From assembly GCA_013397865.1 (NCBI GenBank), contig VZTI01003888.1, positions 1,996-65,995 on the forward strand: a stretch of DNA of 64,000 nt. The letters are read 5' to 3'. Under the pieces are notes generated by a model, which searched no databases, had not been told where the DNA came from, and worked only from the letters and a program-made list of their open reading frames with translations. The position numbers and the translations under genes are program-made. Of this stretch, positions 23,880 through 38,300 are shown piece by piece (the stretch's first letter is position 1; every line of letters starts with the position of its first letter). The stretch comes from Struthidea cinerea. Taxonomy: Eukaryota; Chordata; Aves; Passeriformes; Corcoracidae.

Positions 23880-26163
23880 CAAACAGATTGTATTCAAAAT
23901 TTATTTTTAAATAAAGGAAAAAACAAGACAATTATTTTAAATAAACATGGTGTATTCTACACAGGTGTAGATCAACATTACTTTACATTAGCTGTTTATA
24001 ACTTTTAAAAGTTCTGTTGCAGCATTGTCTACAACATTTGACACTGTTGGTTTCCATTTCATCATCAACCAAACAATACCCAAATGAAACCATTTGCTTA
24101 AGTGAAGCTTTATTTTTCATAGCCAAAGATGGCTCTACTAATACCAAAGCACCTGTTAAACAATTATCCCCACCTAGTTTTTTAAACGGAAGTCTGTTCA
24201 GCCTTTTTTTTTGGTTCTGTTCCATTGCCTGCATAGAAATCAGCATAAAGCTAAGTAGCAAGCTAAGCTTCACTTTAGCAGTGCAATGAATGGCATCAAA
24301 CTTCATGAAACAAATGAAGATACAAACATTGTCAGTAAAAGTCAACTATGTCAAAAACAATACCAAAAAAAGAATGTTTTTGTGGGTCACAACTAGACTA
24401 TGTTTCAGGGTAAAACTTTCCTCAGGAAAAGTGCTTCTTCCTGATTCACATGAAAAGAATGAAGCACGCATCACAAGCCTTTGTTCATACAGAAATGCCC
24501 ATTAAAAAAGTTCCATGTTACCATAAGGCAAAAGAGATATTAAGGTGGATGAAGCATCTTGGCCCAGAGTATGTTTTACAACAAATACATACACATTACA
24601 CTTGTGTAGCATATGATGGGTAAGGGATTGGCTCAGTAAGGTAAAAAGTCCATTTTTATAAACACATGTCATTATTGCTAATATGCTACACATCATCATC
24701 CAACTTTTAAAGCTGCTTTGTTGACATAACCTTGTAATTAGCAGCTCACATTCATGGTGACAATTTGCTATTCCATATGAAGAAAAGTAAAGCAGCATAA
24801 ATACAATTATGAAAACAAAAGGCTTATGCAACAGTCTTCTCTAGCTTTGCTGTGGGTTTGTTTTTTTTTTTAATTAAAGAGTGTTCAAAGAAAACAAGTC
24901 CAGTTCACCACAAATTAGGAAGTTTCACAATGAGGTTGAAAACCAAGCTACAGGGAACAGAGGGGGGAAAACCATGGCATGCATTATAATCTAGTCCTTT
25001 GAGTCATACCACTGGAATACAGAAGTCCAATTTAAAGGCTAGATAACAGGCAAACAGCCAAGAGTAAACTTAGTTTGATATCTAAATTAAGACTACAGTT
25101 TTAATCAGTAACAGCAAACTCACCCGGCCCTTTAATATATTCACAATATCTACTGCAATTGAATACTTAATTATGACTAGTATAGGTATGTGTGTTCACT
25201 TTAAAAAGATATTAAATACCTGCATCATGAAATTACATTCTTAAGACGTTGTGTAAGAAAATAGCTCATGTGTGAAATGTTTCTGAAATGTATTTCTGCT
25301 CCCTTCTACCCCCTACTATGTCCCACACACACACCACACCCCCCCACCCCCCAGCATGAAAGCATTCACTCACAGGGAAAAACACCCCTTAAAAAAGGAT
25401 GGAAGTACTGAGGGGATCACCTTGGCTAGTTACAGCACAGTGCTTAACAAGGTTCAAGACAGAACCAGATCAGACTTGGCCAAAAGATGCCCACAATACA
25501 TGCCTGACCAGTAAATCCTTCCAACTCATTCTTATCAAACTCAGTCCACTTTTGGTTACTGCAATGATTCAAATATTCCCTATATACATATAAACACAAG
25601 ACTCCAAGTTTACTTTAGTTCGTTTTTGCAAAGCGGTTTACTCTTTCTATTCATATTGTTCTGCAGCAACTACAAGAGGTAGGCATAAAACATTTCAGAG
25701 CTTCTTTCCCAAGGTCCCATTACTAGCTCTATTTAGTGGGACAAAACAAAAATCAGCTGTACCTCTGTGATTTTACTAGGTACAGCCTTGTGCAATCCAG
25801 CTGGAAAATAGCTATGTGAAGCCTAGATTCACTAGCCTAGCACACCAAGGAGTAAGAAGCTGTTCATATCCCAGAGGATATTTGTTTTAAAAAAAAAGTG
25901 TACTGCAGAGCATTTAAATAGAAAGTAGATGTCAGGACCAATTCTCCCTATTTTTATTTGTATATAGGAGGAAGGTACCATTTGGCCAAGACTACAAGAT
26001 GTATTTTCACAGATGCAAGTGCCATGCAAAAATAAATTAAAGAACAGATACCAAACATACAAGTAATAAAACTAATGAAGGTAGATTTTCTTGAAAGTAT
26101 ATAAACAACTTCTAATACTTTTTTCCCCCCTTCTTTTTGACATTCACAGTTACAAATGTGTGG
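23880..26163 (-). other. UGCG: Probable 3' UTR of UGCG with three candidate poly(A) signals
   Basis: The DNA after the stop is AT-rich and without repeats or convincing coding frames. Minus-strand AATAAA hexamers lie at 25958-25953, 24114-24109 and 23905-23900. The last would give a 3' UTR of about 2.3 kb, consistent with the long 3' UTR known for mammalian UGCG; the first would give about 0.2 kb. A pyrimidine and (CA)-rich tract lies at 25321-25352. The distal end is inferred from the hexamer only. Confidence 0.5.
23900..23905 (-). terminator. Candidate distal poly(A) signal for UGCG
   Basis: AATAAA on the minus strand, the most distal of the three candidate hexamers after the stop codon. 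The surrounding sequence is A/T-rich. It is chosen as the likeliest distal site because a perfect hairpin and then unrelated DNA follow it. There is no direct proof of use. Confidence 0.4.
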
Positions 26164-26334
26164 CTATACATCAATAATTTCTTCTGCAGTGCCTCCACAA
26201 CGTAATCTGTAGCGTCCTGTCCTCCAGCTAATAGTGGGGTCCCACAAAGCAGATAGGAAAATATAAATTGTCATGGATTCTCTGATGAACCAAGCTACTG
26301 CATAATCAAGTTTTGAAAAACACAGAGCACCACC
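26164..26334 (-). CDS. UGCG: UGCG terminal coding exon 9 (residues 339-394 and stop)
   Basis: The exon encodes the last hydrophobic segment (about residues 350-368) and the basic, Gly/Arg-rich cytosolic tail ending EEIIDV, followed by TAG at 26166-26164. The acceptor ends TTCTAG. The stop position matches the expected C-terminus of the vertebrate enzyme. Confidence 0.97.
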   Translation of the reverse strand, partial: GGALCFSKLDYAVAWFIRESMTIYIFLSALWDPTISWRTGRYRLRCGGTAEEIIDV

Positions 26335-29300
26335 CTAGAAATAATAAAAAGCAAGGTATTTAAACATACTGATAATTCAAGAAATTTAAAAGGAAATTAA
26401 AACCTTTTTTGCAGATAAATGTCTTATAAAGCTTACTATGCAGATTTACATATCAATAGCATCCTTAATTAAAACCCAATAATATTTTCTTGTTCAAGAT
26501 ACAATTAACCATATTTAATATTTTCTACAGCATTAGGAGAACAAATGCAGCTCTTATTTGTGGCAGTTTTCTATATTAAAAGTTTTTTGAGGCTTTGTAA
26601 GTAGGTTACAGCTATTCTCCTTGTCCATTATTAACAAAATGAAGTGAAAAACGTACATATGAGTACACATACACCTCAATAAGACAAAGTGACAATTAAA
26701 ATAAAATAATAACCACGCACACACAAAATAAAATCCCACAAAGCTTCTGTTCTTGTACTGTCAAAAGAGCTTAACATGTCTGCATATGCCCAGGTAGAGC
26801 AGATTTGAAACATGAATATTAATTAAGGGGACAGCTAAACTTTCAGAGCCTAGTCAGAGGCAAGTGCATGTAGAATGCAAAATTACAACCAAAACCACTT
26901 ACTCCTTTTCATGCTACTGTAACTGAAGCTGGGAGACTGAGAAATAACAGGATTGGACCTGTTATTTCCAGCATGTCAAGAGAATTATTGTATGGTTGTA
27001 ATTACGTTTAGCTTTTTGCTGAAGTCAATAACAATAATAACTTTAGTAACCTCCTGGAAAACAAAATTACATACCTGAACACCTTTTAGTTGAATGTAGT
27101 CAAATATAAACCATGCCAAGCAGTGACACATGAAAAATACCATTATATCCCATCTAAACACGTGATGAGCTGCCCATCCAATAACTAGACTGGCAACAAA
27201 GCACTCTGAGATTGGCTCACAAATTATTGTGGCAGGCAACATATTAATTCGTAGTTTGGCCCATCTAGAAAAGACAAACAAGTCAGTTTTGACTTTGCAT
27301 TATTCATTACATCCTCCTCCCCCACCTCACCAAATGAGCCATCACGGTATTTTCTAAAATGTTAATCTCATTTAATTCACGCCTCCAAATATAATACTGC
27401 TAAAAACCTCCCTTTCAAAGATGCTGTGGATAGCATTTAAAAGGTACCAAGGGCAGGGGCGTTTTAATTTTTTTTCTTTTTTTAATACCTATATCAGGCA
27501 TACTTCTGTGGAAAGTCAATGCCTCTCTCCCAGCACTAACAAAGAAGCGTGCATCAAGCTGTGCATTGAACTTTATTTTAGCACACTGGGCATTAGATCA
27601 ACTTAGCTCGGAAAATGTATTCCCTCTCATTATCAGGTCATCTCCATCAGAAGAAGGGGGCAGGGATGGATGGGAGAGAAAGCAAAGATCAAAATCTTAC
27701 CTGATCATTCTGGACTGAAACTGGGAAATAGAATATGAACCAGAGTTTTGCATTGCAACTTGTGTGGCCATCGCAAATTTCCAGCCCCTGAAAAAGGAAT
27801 TTGTTATTATAAAAATGTGCAAATAAGAGATGCAAAAACCAACTAGATAACAAACACACAAAAATTTTATTAGGCTTAAGAAGTTTCTTTGGCACATGTG
27901 CCATATTATTACAATGGGTGGAGGCAAAAAAGGAAAAGTATTTTATCAAGACTCTTCTTTGGGAAAAACCAAATACTTAAACCAAGTTCTGAAACTTTTC
28001 TTGTAACAGAATTGACAATGATAGGGCTTAATTATTTCTGAAGAACTACACAGATAGGACACAGCACATGTCATTAGCACGTTTGCTAACATATATGTGA
28101 AGCTGACACAAGCACCTATACTTACAGTATGTGCCACATGTGTAAAAAAAACCCAAAAAGCAAACACAAAGAAAGATTTAAACTACACTTAAGGCAATAA
28201 GCTTACTTCAGAGTCATCTTACCGGTCAGCTATAGCTTTGGCCATAAAGTAATCTTCAGCAATATACTGTGCAAAAGCTATCAGTCCTCCAGCTTGGTCC
28301 AAGACGTCCTTTCTCATCAGGCATGACATTCCTGTTACGCACTTAAAGCCAGTTAAGTTGGCTGAAATATATGACCTTGGATGGGAAGTTCCAAAATAGA
28401 CCTGCCAAAAGAAGAAAAGGCATTTAAAGCTCTGTATGTAAGTATTACATTGACAACCTTTTCCTCTGAAAACATATGGAAGGTAAAATACACTAGATGT
28501 GGCCAATTATGATGGTGTGTTTGGAAAGACCTTTAGTACCATTCTAAGAAATCTAGTGTATCACCAAAGCTGAGAAATCTATTGGTGATATTGGCTGTGT
28601 TTTTGCAAATCTAGAAGCAGATTTTAAATCCACATATTGAACTACCGCACTTCATTTTGTATTTCATTTCTAATTTACTGAGGTTTTTCTCAGGGAACAT
28701 ATGTATTAAAAAATCTATTAAGTAACAGACTAATCACTAGGATTAATATATTACGTGGTGATAACTGACAGACACGTTCTCTCCTTCCTCTTGTGCAAAT
28801 TAACTGCATTCCTGCATACATGTTCTTAGAAACTTACTATATGGTTCTACAGAAGCATGGAAAATTTGTTTACTTAGCACACTTGCAAACAAGAACAGTG
28901 AAGAAAAAACTCGGATTGCGAGCAAACCTTTTGACAAGATTCAGCAACTTAAAACTAGGAATGACCTACAAAACAACAGAGGGAACAAGTGCTAGTGCTG
29001 CTCGCTATTATTTGGTGTGGAGTGCCTTCACACCGGTACAGTAACTCATTCAAGAAAAGGCATGCTCATCTTGCAGTATATACTGGGTCAGCAGGCAAAA
29101 AGCTCTTCCAGGAATACAGAAGCAGGAGTTGTAATTCTTGCTTTAACAAGCAGCAGTACTAGGAAATTTGTGCTATAGCTCTCTGCTTTTCTCTTGTAAG
29201 AGGAAATTCAGACTTTGTATCGTAAAAAAAAAGAAAAAAAAGAAAGAAAAGAAGCATCACAAAAGCATCCCTCACTCAGAGCAATGATGGAGTACTGAAT

Positions 29301-32300
29301 TTACCGCACTTTCATCTCTCACATTTCTGTCCTTCATCCCTATCAGTTAGCTTTGGGGCCAAAATGCCTACACATGCCAGCTCCAAATAAAAATTGATTA
29401 AACTACATGAGTAGTTGAGACACAAGGAACATAAAAGCAAACTCAACCTCTTCATTCTACCAAAACAAACTTACTGAGAAAGAGGAGAGGGGAGAATAGG
29501 ACAGAATGAGTGATATGAAGATGGTGGATAGGAATCAACTTTTCACTTTCACTACAATTATTATGAGACATGAAATAGCACTACAGAAGAACAAGGGTCA
29601 GAATAAACCAGATATGGATCCTGTAACAGATGAAACTTCCTAGTAAAGAAAGTTATACATGTTAAAAATTTATACAGACTCCAAAAAAGAATGGAAAAGT
29701 TCATGTAAGAAATCTGTTCTTACTAAAATACTATTAAAGATTAGTAAATATACAAGTCTGCTTCCTGCTCAGGAAGTCTCTCAGCTGAAAATTACAGAAT
29801 GTTTAGGCAGTATTACAGGAAAACAGGATATAAGCCTTGCTTTTATTCTACTTTCCTCAAAGGCTTTGCTTGTAAATACTGCTGGAAATAAGATACCGTG
29901 TGAGCTGGACTTAGCTTTGACTTGTCATGGCCATTTTTGTGCGCCTTTTCAGACAGCAAAATAGAATTAATTAGTCCTTTCTGACTAAGCACTAGAAAGC
30001 ATTCTTCAGCTCAGTTATTCAGTTTTTTACTAATTTTAAATATAAAATTCAAAATGTGTATCCTGTAATCTTTATTGTTTATACTGCAAACTTAAATATA
30101 AATATCAATAGATAGAGCACCCCAGAGGAATTCTGAAGCATTTAGAAGTTATCCTAGTTACCCTTAGTTTGAAGTGTGACTGCAGCTGAGAATAAACATT
30201 TCCTCAGTCAAGAAGTACAAGAGGCACTATACAGCTTTCACTCAGCAAGGTTTTGCAAGCAAAAAAAGAACAAAATAAAATTCCCCCCTCAACATTGCAC
30301 TCACCTGTTCAAGAGTAGCAGCAAAACCCTGTCTGTCTGCAACATAGGGAAGCCCATGGACCAAGCCCACTTTTTCAGTCATTTGATTGGCCATATCTGT
30401 CAGTGTGTCTGGCGTTACTAAGTGACAAATGAAAAAACAACACTTCATGGAGCAATTCTATCATTAGCTGACTGCTGCAGAGAGACACTAATTCTCATTT
30501 TATTACCAGTATCAAGAGTACATATGCTTTGATGCATAGTATCTTATACGAACATTTCAGAAAAATAATATTAGTGATTAACAATTTTTATGATCAACAA
30601 CGAATAAAATGGAAAGTTTGAATATTTATTTTGAGTATTTTTAAAGGCATTTTCTCCTTTAATTAGAGGTTAAACTTTTAGTCCACAAAAACATTTTTTT
30701 CAGACTTTTAACTTTAACTTCTGCTTGTATTAAACAGTCTCCAAAACCTGCTTGCTTATGGTGAATAAGCACAGTTCAACAGTCAGCACATACACACCTA
30801 CCTCTGATTCCACTATCACAAATCCATATGAGATCATATTTGGCAACTTCATAGCCAGGCATTAAGTTATTAATCTTGGGGTTGATGCCCACCTTCTTGC
30901 CACCTAAAAAATACAAACATCATTCACAATTAATGTATGGGGTTTTTTTGGAATTCAGATTCAAAATACCAAAATATTTAAATACATGAACTGAAGAAGA
31001 GTAAATGTTTACCCACCAATTCTTAAAGTCCACTTTTATGCAAGAGATTTATGTTTTAAGTATACCTTCAATTCTGTGTTTTATAATTAGAAAAACAAAA
31101 GGAAAAAATATTCAAATGATTCCTTAAAATGGCAGGGTAACAAGTTAACTAAAGGAGCAGGAGAACTATAAAGCTTATTACTACATTCTTGTAAGATAAA
31201 CATTATTTATCTCTTAAGACTACGATTATGAAGATTATATTCTACAGTAATTTCAGCAGAAAAATAAAAAAGTAGTAGAATAAAGTGAGACACACTCCTT
31301 TACATCTGGCTGACAGACATGGTCAAGTTTGTTTCATATCAGAGAAAGAAAAAAAAAAAACCAACTACATTTTACTACCTTGTTCTAATACCCCTCTCCT
31401 CCATTAATTCAAATATAAAGTGAAGAAAGAGCCCTACAGTCTAAGCAGATGAAAAGGATTGTTGCAGGACCTCAAGCTCAAATACAGCCACCACTCTGAG
31501 TCACTTTCTGCACACTTAGTTCAGTGCAAAGACAGGATTTAAACCATTGTTTTAAAATTAGGAGGAAAAATTGCAGGGGGTTACCCAAATCATTTTTCCT
31601 TAAGTTTTCTTGGACTGAGGGCACAGACTGTGACTACAAACTTAATTTTTAACGCAAACTGGCGATTAAGCTACGGAAGCAACACAGGCTGAACAAGACA
31701 ACTATTTCTTTCTTCCAGTCCATATACATATGGAGTCTCCAACTCTGTATAGAGTATTCTATATGGAGTTGAAGACCTATCATTTTACAAGTAAGAGTCC
31801 CACCTTCAAGTTGCACTGCTTACCTATAAACAGTCTAGCATCAACATTTGGGTATTTGCCAAGGAGCTTTTTGCACACATCAATAGCTGGATCATCATGA
31901 TCTTGTACACAGAGTAGTACTTCATACTAGTAAAAACAAAAATGTATACACTCACATATATATTTACATACATACAGCTAATATCCACACGGTCTACGAA
32001 ATAAAGCTTAATAGAGTAGCAAGCTGAAAAAATAAAGTGTGCTGTTATAGTATTAAAAACAAAGGGGTTGCTTTACAGCTAAACGAGTCTAGTTTTTTAA
32101 TGCACAGCCAAGTACTTGTGAAAAAAGAACTAAGGCTGTATCTCAAACTCTTGTACTGACAAACATTACTTCTGCTGTTATTGAAGGGTTTCTATTAGTC
32201 ATGAAATAAGATGTTCTGGTGTACAAGGTAGAATTTTTTTTCCACTTTCATTTTTGTTCACATATGAATCTTAAATCCAGTATTATATTCAGTGAAATGA

Positions 32301-35300
32301 CAGCACCTGAAATATTAAAGAATGATATATTATGACTGCATACCTCTGAACTACATCTTGCATTCCTTTACTTCGTAGATACATATGCAGAATAGAGTTG
32401 GAAGACAACCCACAGAGACCAGCATATGTACATATGTACACCTAATTGTACAACAAAGCTCAGGAATATGCATATGTAACACAACTGTATTTTCCACATT
32501 AACTGAGTAGTGGTTGAAAAAACAAGTAGTAAGGGAAAACTGTAGCTGCTACATGCTTACACAAGCTAGTGATGGTAGGTGAAGAAATAGCATTTTAGAA
32601 ATCACTCAACCTTGAGGCAGCTTTGAAAGCTTTGATAAAGGTATTGCTGCTTCTGCAATAACAGCAAATCCCTTAAATACTTCTTACTTGATATAACCTT
32701 CTTTTTACCCTATTAAAATTAGAGCTATTAGAGCTCTAATACAAAGACTAAAATACAGAAAATGCAAATTTCTGATCAAGATACCCAGAAGCCATTTTTA
32801 CAGTCCAAGACTGAAAAATTCAATCACAACAAGAAGCAATTTTCTTGGACCACATTTGCAGCAGCTGCTGTAAATAAGAGTCCCAACTAGAAATCAAAAC
32901 AGTTCTTATTCTCCCTTATACTATTTTATCACCTCACCGAACTTAGTTTTTGCTTAAGTAGTTTAGTGAAAATAAGCTGAATTTTGAAAGCTGCCTATTG
33001 GCTCTATGATGACAATTTCTGATGTTTCCAGTAAGGGGTATTACATACAATAGAAGATATTAAGTTAAATATACACATACTTCCAATAAAAAAAATGACA
33101 TTGTCATACACAAAAGCCTGAACTACTCCAACTGCATTCAGAATTCAGAATATTGTGGAAATTTAAAATCATTAACTGTTAAATGGGAGTTAAGATCTGT
33201 TCTAGCACTCTACCTCTCAGAATGCGAACTCAAAGTCAATTTGGCTAAGGAGGAAACAGTGTTTGATTTCTACCATCTTACAGCACGGAAAATGGATTTT
33301 AAAAGGTGAAAGAGTTGTCTCATTAAGCCGGCAGGTCCTCTCATCACAACAGAATCTTGACAGCATGAACACCATAGAAATAAACAACTGAAGAAATTAG
33401 GTTTTTTACTGAACACTAAATTAAACTTGTAAAATAAAATTAATTTTCCTAGTCATTATATAATTAATCTTCAATCCACAGTAGCAATGACACTTCTATA
33501 TCCATATTCTCCAAGAAATTCAACCAGAAGTAAAACAGGTATTTCAGACTCCAATATATGAAAAGAGAAAAATTCAAAATAAATGGCCTTTGTATGCAGT
33601 AGGAAAGTAAAAAACTAGAAAATGTATGATGAAAGCAGAACAAAGATGCTTATCTACACAAACATTACCATCAGGTTCATTTGAATTTAACATGAACAGA
33701 AAAACTTTTGCAAAATTACAATATGCACAGTAGGTGAGAACTGTTCACTGATAAAAATATGACGTGAAAGTCCAGCAGCTTTGAGACAGCATAACTGGAT
33801 GCTATTCAAGAGAAGAGTATTTCACACATGGAGGATCACAGAAGAGAATCATTATCACTGTAGGTTGAATTCAGCTTCACTGGGAAAGGTTCTACACTAA
33901 TCTTTCAGAATAATTTTTCACTGCACAGCTGAACTTTGAATACCAGGCAATATTGTTGTTCTAATTTTTGTGGTCAATCTCTTAAAGTAGTTCTGTACAG
34001 TAACTATAAAAAGTTTTTTCAGACAGTTTGAGGACCCTGCTTGTACTGTCTAATCTGTGCTGCTGTAAACTGAAGCATTCACATAGGCATTTTCACTCTC
34101 CTTAGGTAAAATATGATTTGTCTACTACTATTTGAAACTCAGATTTGTGTGGAGTAGCAACATTTTAAGATTATTACGCATGTTAGTGTTTTCACAACTA
34201 AGGATCAAGGCTACTTCTTGTAAAGCTAGATCCAGCACAACTGGTTTTTTGAATTATTAAACAAGTTTTATTTGTAGTCAAATGTTTCAGCTGCATAATG
34301 TTTTAATGTTCATTACAGGTCATATAACACCTTAATTGCTGAAGATTCTTTGCACTGTTTGCAATATTGGCATACACAGCATGCCTAAAGTATGCTTTAA
34401 AATGTGCTTGGCCACACTTTATTGCACTCTGTTGAGTAGAAAGGATTCATATGTTCATGTCTGAAGCTTTTCAAAAGGCCCAAAGCTTCATTACAGAAAA
34501 TATTTCCAACTTCTAATTAGTTCCAAATGCTAGGGATTTATATTTGTTTTACCCTGCCCAATTAGGTGTAAGTTTAAGGCTCTCAGTTAGAATACACAAA
34601 CAAAACTTGCTGTACAGCTTACACAAACCTTTGACCTTTTACAATTGAAGCAACAGTGTCAGATGCAGTTTTGAGAAGAATTGAGAAAAGAGGAGGTTTT
34701 TTTATTAAAGCTAAATTTCAAGTTTCGGAATTCAGCAGATACAAATACAGTAAAAAATGTATTCCTTTTCCCATCCACAGGAGGATACTTCAAATACTGA
34801 ATGATACAGCAAACATTTGCAGACTTCTTTAAAGCTCTTTAGAGCAAGGAGAGCATCTGACACACATATCAATTATATTGCTTATCACTTATATTACAAA
34901 TTCGAACAGTGTTTAACAGCAAATGTGAGCTTTTATTAACTATTTGCTTCCCAACACCAATACATGGCTTAGAGACTACCCTACCTACCAACAACTGGTG
35001 AGGTACACAACCTCATCATTGAGCAACTATTCATTGGATGAACCATCAGTAAGAACCATCAAAAAGTTTCAGGCTATCACTTAAGTGTTCTCTTTTGGAG
35101 GATCTCTTACAGAGAAGAGGAGGATTTCTTGCCTCTCAAGTGATCTTTTACAGCAGTATGAAACATTTCAATCTATAAACACCACAATACAGGAATAATG
35201 ATTAAGCAAATCTTAGTGGAGTGTAGAGTGTATTTCATCCCTAAGCCTTGGATGTGTTCCTCAATAGACAGCTTTTTAAAAAGGAGTAAGTTTTGTTTAC

Positions 35301-38300
35301 AACATGTAAAATATGTGATTATACATTTTCTGCAGAAGGAAGAACAATCCAACACAATCAAGCAGCATAGTTTCCATCCAAGCTTCTCATATGACTTTTT
35401 GAGGCATGGGGGGGGAAGACACTAAATAATATACATACTTTTGGATAATCCAGCTCAAAGAAGGTTTCTAGGTTGTTGATCAGGTTAGGATCCACGCCTT
35501 TTAACGGTTTTAGAAGTGAAACACCAGGAAGCTTGCTATATGGCTGTTTGTCCGTGGCTTTCTTATTGAGGTGGAGGCGTCTGCAATGAAAAATAGCATA
35601 TAACTCCACTTAAGAAAATATGCTAGAGAAAGCCATTCAAAATAGAGTCAGAACTAAGAAAGCTTGGGAGTTAAAATTGCTGCAAAAAGAAATAATTCTA
35701 GTTGTTGAAAAACAGCTATTTTTCTATCCAATAGTTGATGTCAAAGTTGATGTCAACGGCAATGCCTAAAAAAACCTCAGCATGAAACGTAGGTTACATT
35801 CAGCTTTATTTAACTTATTAGATATTTCAGACTAACGCATTTTGAGCAATAGGAACATGACCTTTTTTCAAACGGCAGCAGAGACAAGATTTTTCTTCTT
35901 CCACAGCATTAAAACTCATAGTAATATAACAAAATAATCATTGAAAACAGTTTAGTGTAAACAAGGCAAAAAAGCAAAAGGCTCAGGTGCTTTTTCCTGC
36001 TTCAAGTCGCTCAACATTTAGAGCAAACTGAAAAGTACAGGGGAAACAGTTGATCCCACTGATAACTCCAAGAAAAGATTACAGATCAATTAACAGTAGT
36101 ATGAAAATCCTGACAGCAGGCTGGGTCAGAAACATAGATAAACTTTTACACACAATTCCAGACAGTTACTGGTATTTCAGCAATGAATCAAAATTGTTTA
36201 TGTTTTGAAAAAGACTTTTAGGATCATCAAGTCACACTACTAACACAACACTACCAAGCCCACCACTAAACCATGTCTCTAACTGCCACACTGAATATAC
36301 AAAATGTGTTGCCAATAATGTCACAACTCACTAAATCACTAAAATCAATGTTTAATCCTACACTCCTGTGTAAATGAACACAAAACTGAATTCCAAAAGT
36401 TTAATGGGAGTCAGGGACTGAATGTTATAATTTATGGCTTAAACATCTTCATGAAGGACTTTTGCCTATTATAGCAAAACTGTACTACAAAAGCTGCAGA
36501 GAAGACCACCACATCCTGAACAGGCCTTCTGACTGGGGCCCTGAACTGCTCGCTGATGGAGATAAGATACAGTAAACTCAGGTCTGGGGAGAGGAGAATG
36601 CATTCACAGGGATCAAGCTTAACACCTTCAGAGTGGAGACCGCAGCCCCCCCGGGGCTATCAGCTGCCAGGCTCACACAGACCCTCGCACTGAAGGGTAG
36701 GGGGAAGAGAGGTTTTGGGTGTGTAGCGAAAAAGCCTCTGCTGAGAGGTGCAGTGACCGCGCATCCTCTGCTGGGCAGACCAGCTCAGCTGTGGGGCCCC
36801 TTCACCCCGGGAAAAGCTTATCCACAGCAGAAGGGGGTGTCAAGGCCCATCAAAGGCCCCTCCTGCACCAGAGCACTGCAGATGATGCAACAGACCCTCA
36901 GTGTTGCAAGGGACAGTGTCAAACTAGCCCCCTGCGAGGGAGGCACCTGGGCATTCCCACCTGGCCCAAATGTCTGTTAATCCACTGGATTCTAAACTTT
37001 TCAGTGTGGCAGCAAGAGTGGGGGACCCTCACCACCCAGAAGACCAGACTGAGGGGAGCAACAAGACGTCANTTTATTTATTTTCTCTTTGCCTCTTTTA
37101 TTAAATAAAATATATCAATTTTTTGGCACCAACATCTAACCTACTTTGGTTTTTATCACGTTTTCTTGGGTATATTTCAAACCTTTCTGGGTCTGATCTG
37201 TTTTATTCACAGAGACTTAGGTTCCTTTGGTCTTCTGTGTTAAACTGGTTCATAACAATGGACCAGTATACAATCTAATTTGCATCAAGTAAATACATAT
37301 GCACAAGTAACTAAAGGACAAGTATCTGCAGAAACTTAAAATGTGCAAATTCATGTATATACCACATACTGCAGTTCTCTACCATGAAGAGCAGTTGGAC
37401 TGAAAGACTATTTTCTTGCAAGGTGTACCTAATTATGTCAATTCTCAGCTTAAACTTTCACCAAGTAAAATTACTGAACCATGAAGGAGCTCCAGTAAGA
37501 GAAGAGATTCCAGGAGATCTCTAGAATTTTTTTCCCCTGAAGTGGGACAGTGGTATTTGATCCCTAATCAGCCCCTGCCAGCATGTTTTCCTTTTAGGCA
37601 GGTTAGCAGCTAGACATCATGGCCATAATGTTACCAAGAATAAACAATGGGTTGACCAAAAAGACAAAAGAACAAAGCAGATTGTGTCCTAGTGCTGTTT
37701 TTGAGTCCAGGCCTGGGCTCTGCAGAGGTAGATGGAAATAGACTTGCCGAGCATTTAACCGCCAAGAGATGGTCAGATCAAAGCAAAAAAAACAGTAATT
37801 CAGATAGTTATCCCAGACAGAAATTTTCTTAGCAACGTTCACAAATGTAACAGGAAGTAAGGCCTTTAGTGCCAATAAAAAGGAAGATATTCAAGAATGC
37901 AACTTTGACCAGGACGGTCAAAGAGTAGGTAATGCAAGGGAGGAAAAAAAAAAAAAGTGTAGCAATGCACAGAGTTTTGTACAGCAACAAAAGCCATAAT
38001 AAACAGGAAACCCTAGAAGGAAGTGCCAGAGTAGTAAGTTGTGAAGGCAGCTCTGAGGCAGGACTGTGATAAATAAGCATAAAGTGATAAAGCTTCAGAG
38101 TCTTGCAGTGCATCAATATTACAAACCATGCCACCACAGTATTATGCGGGTGATTGAATTACAGTAAGAGAAGCCTACAGACTGTGCAAGAGAGAGAAAC
38201 CTGGCAAAACACACAAATAAGACATGCAGCATTCTCACAATCTATTCTTCAGCTATGAAGCACTGTACAGTTTTGACAGCAAATGGCAAGACTGTCCCTA

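Noticed and set aside
32387..32425. Possible short inverted CR1 tail (AATAGAGTTGGAAGACAACC)
   Set aside because: Too short and too diverged to separate from chance.
37110..37140. TTTTTTGGCACCAACATC resembling the start of a retroviral primer-binding site
   Set aside because: Only the first few bases resemble a PBS, no LTR ends or target duplication were found, and no retroviral genes follow.
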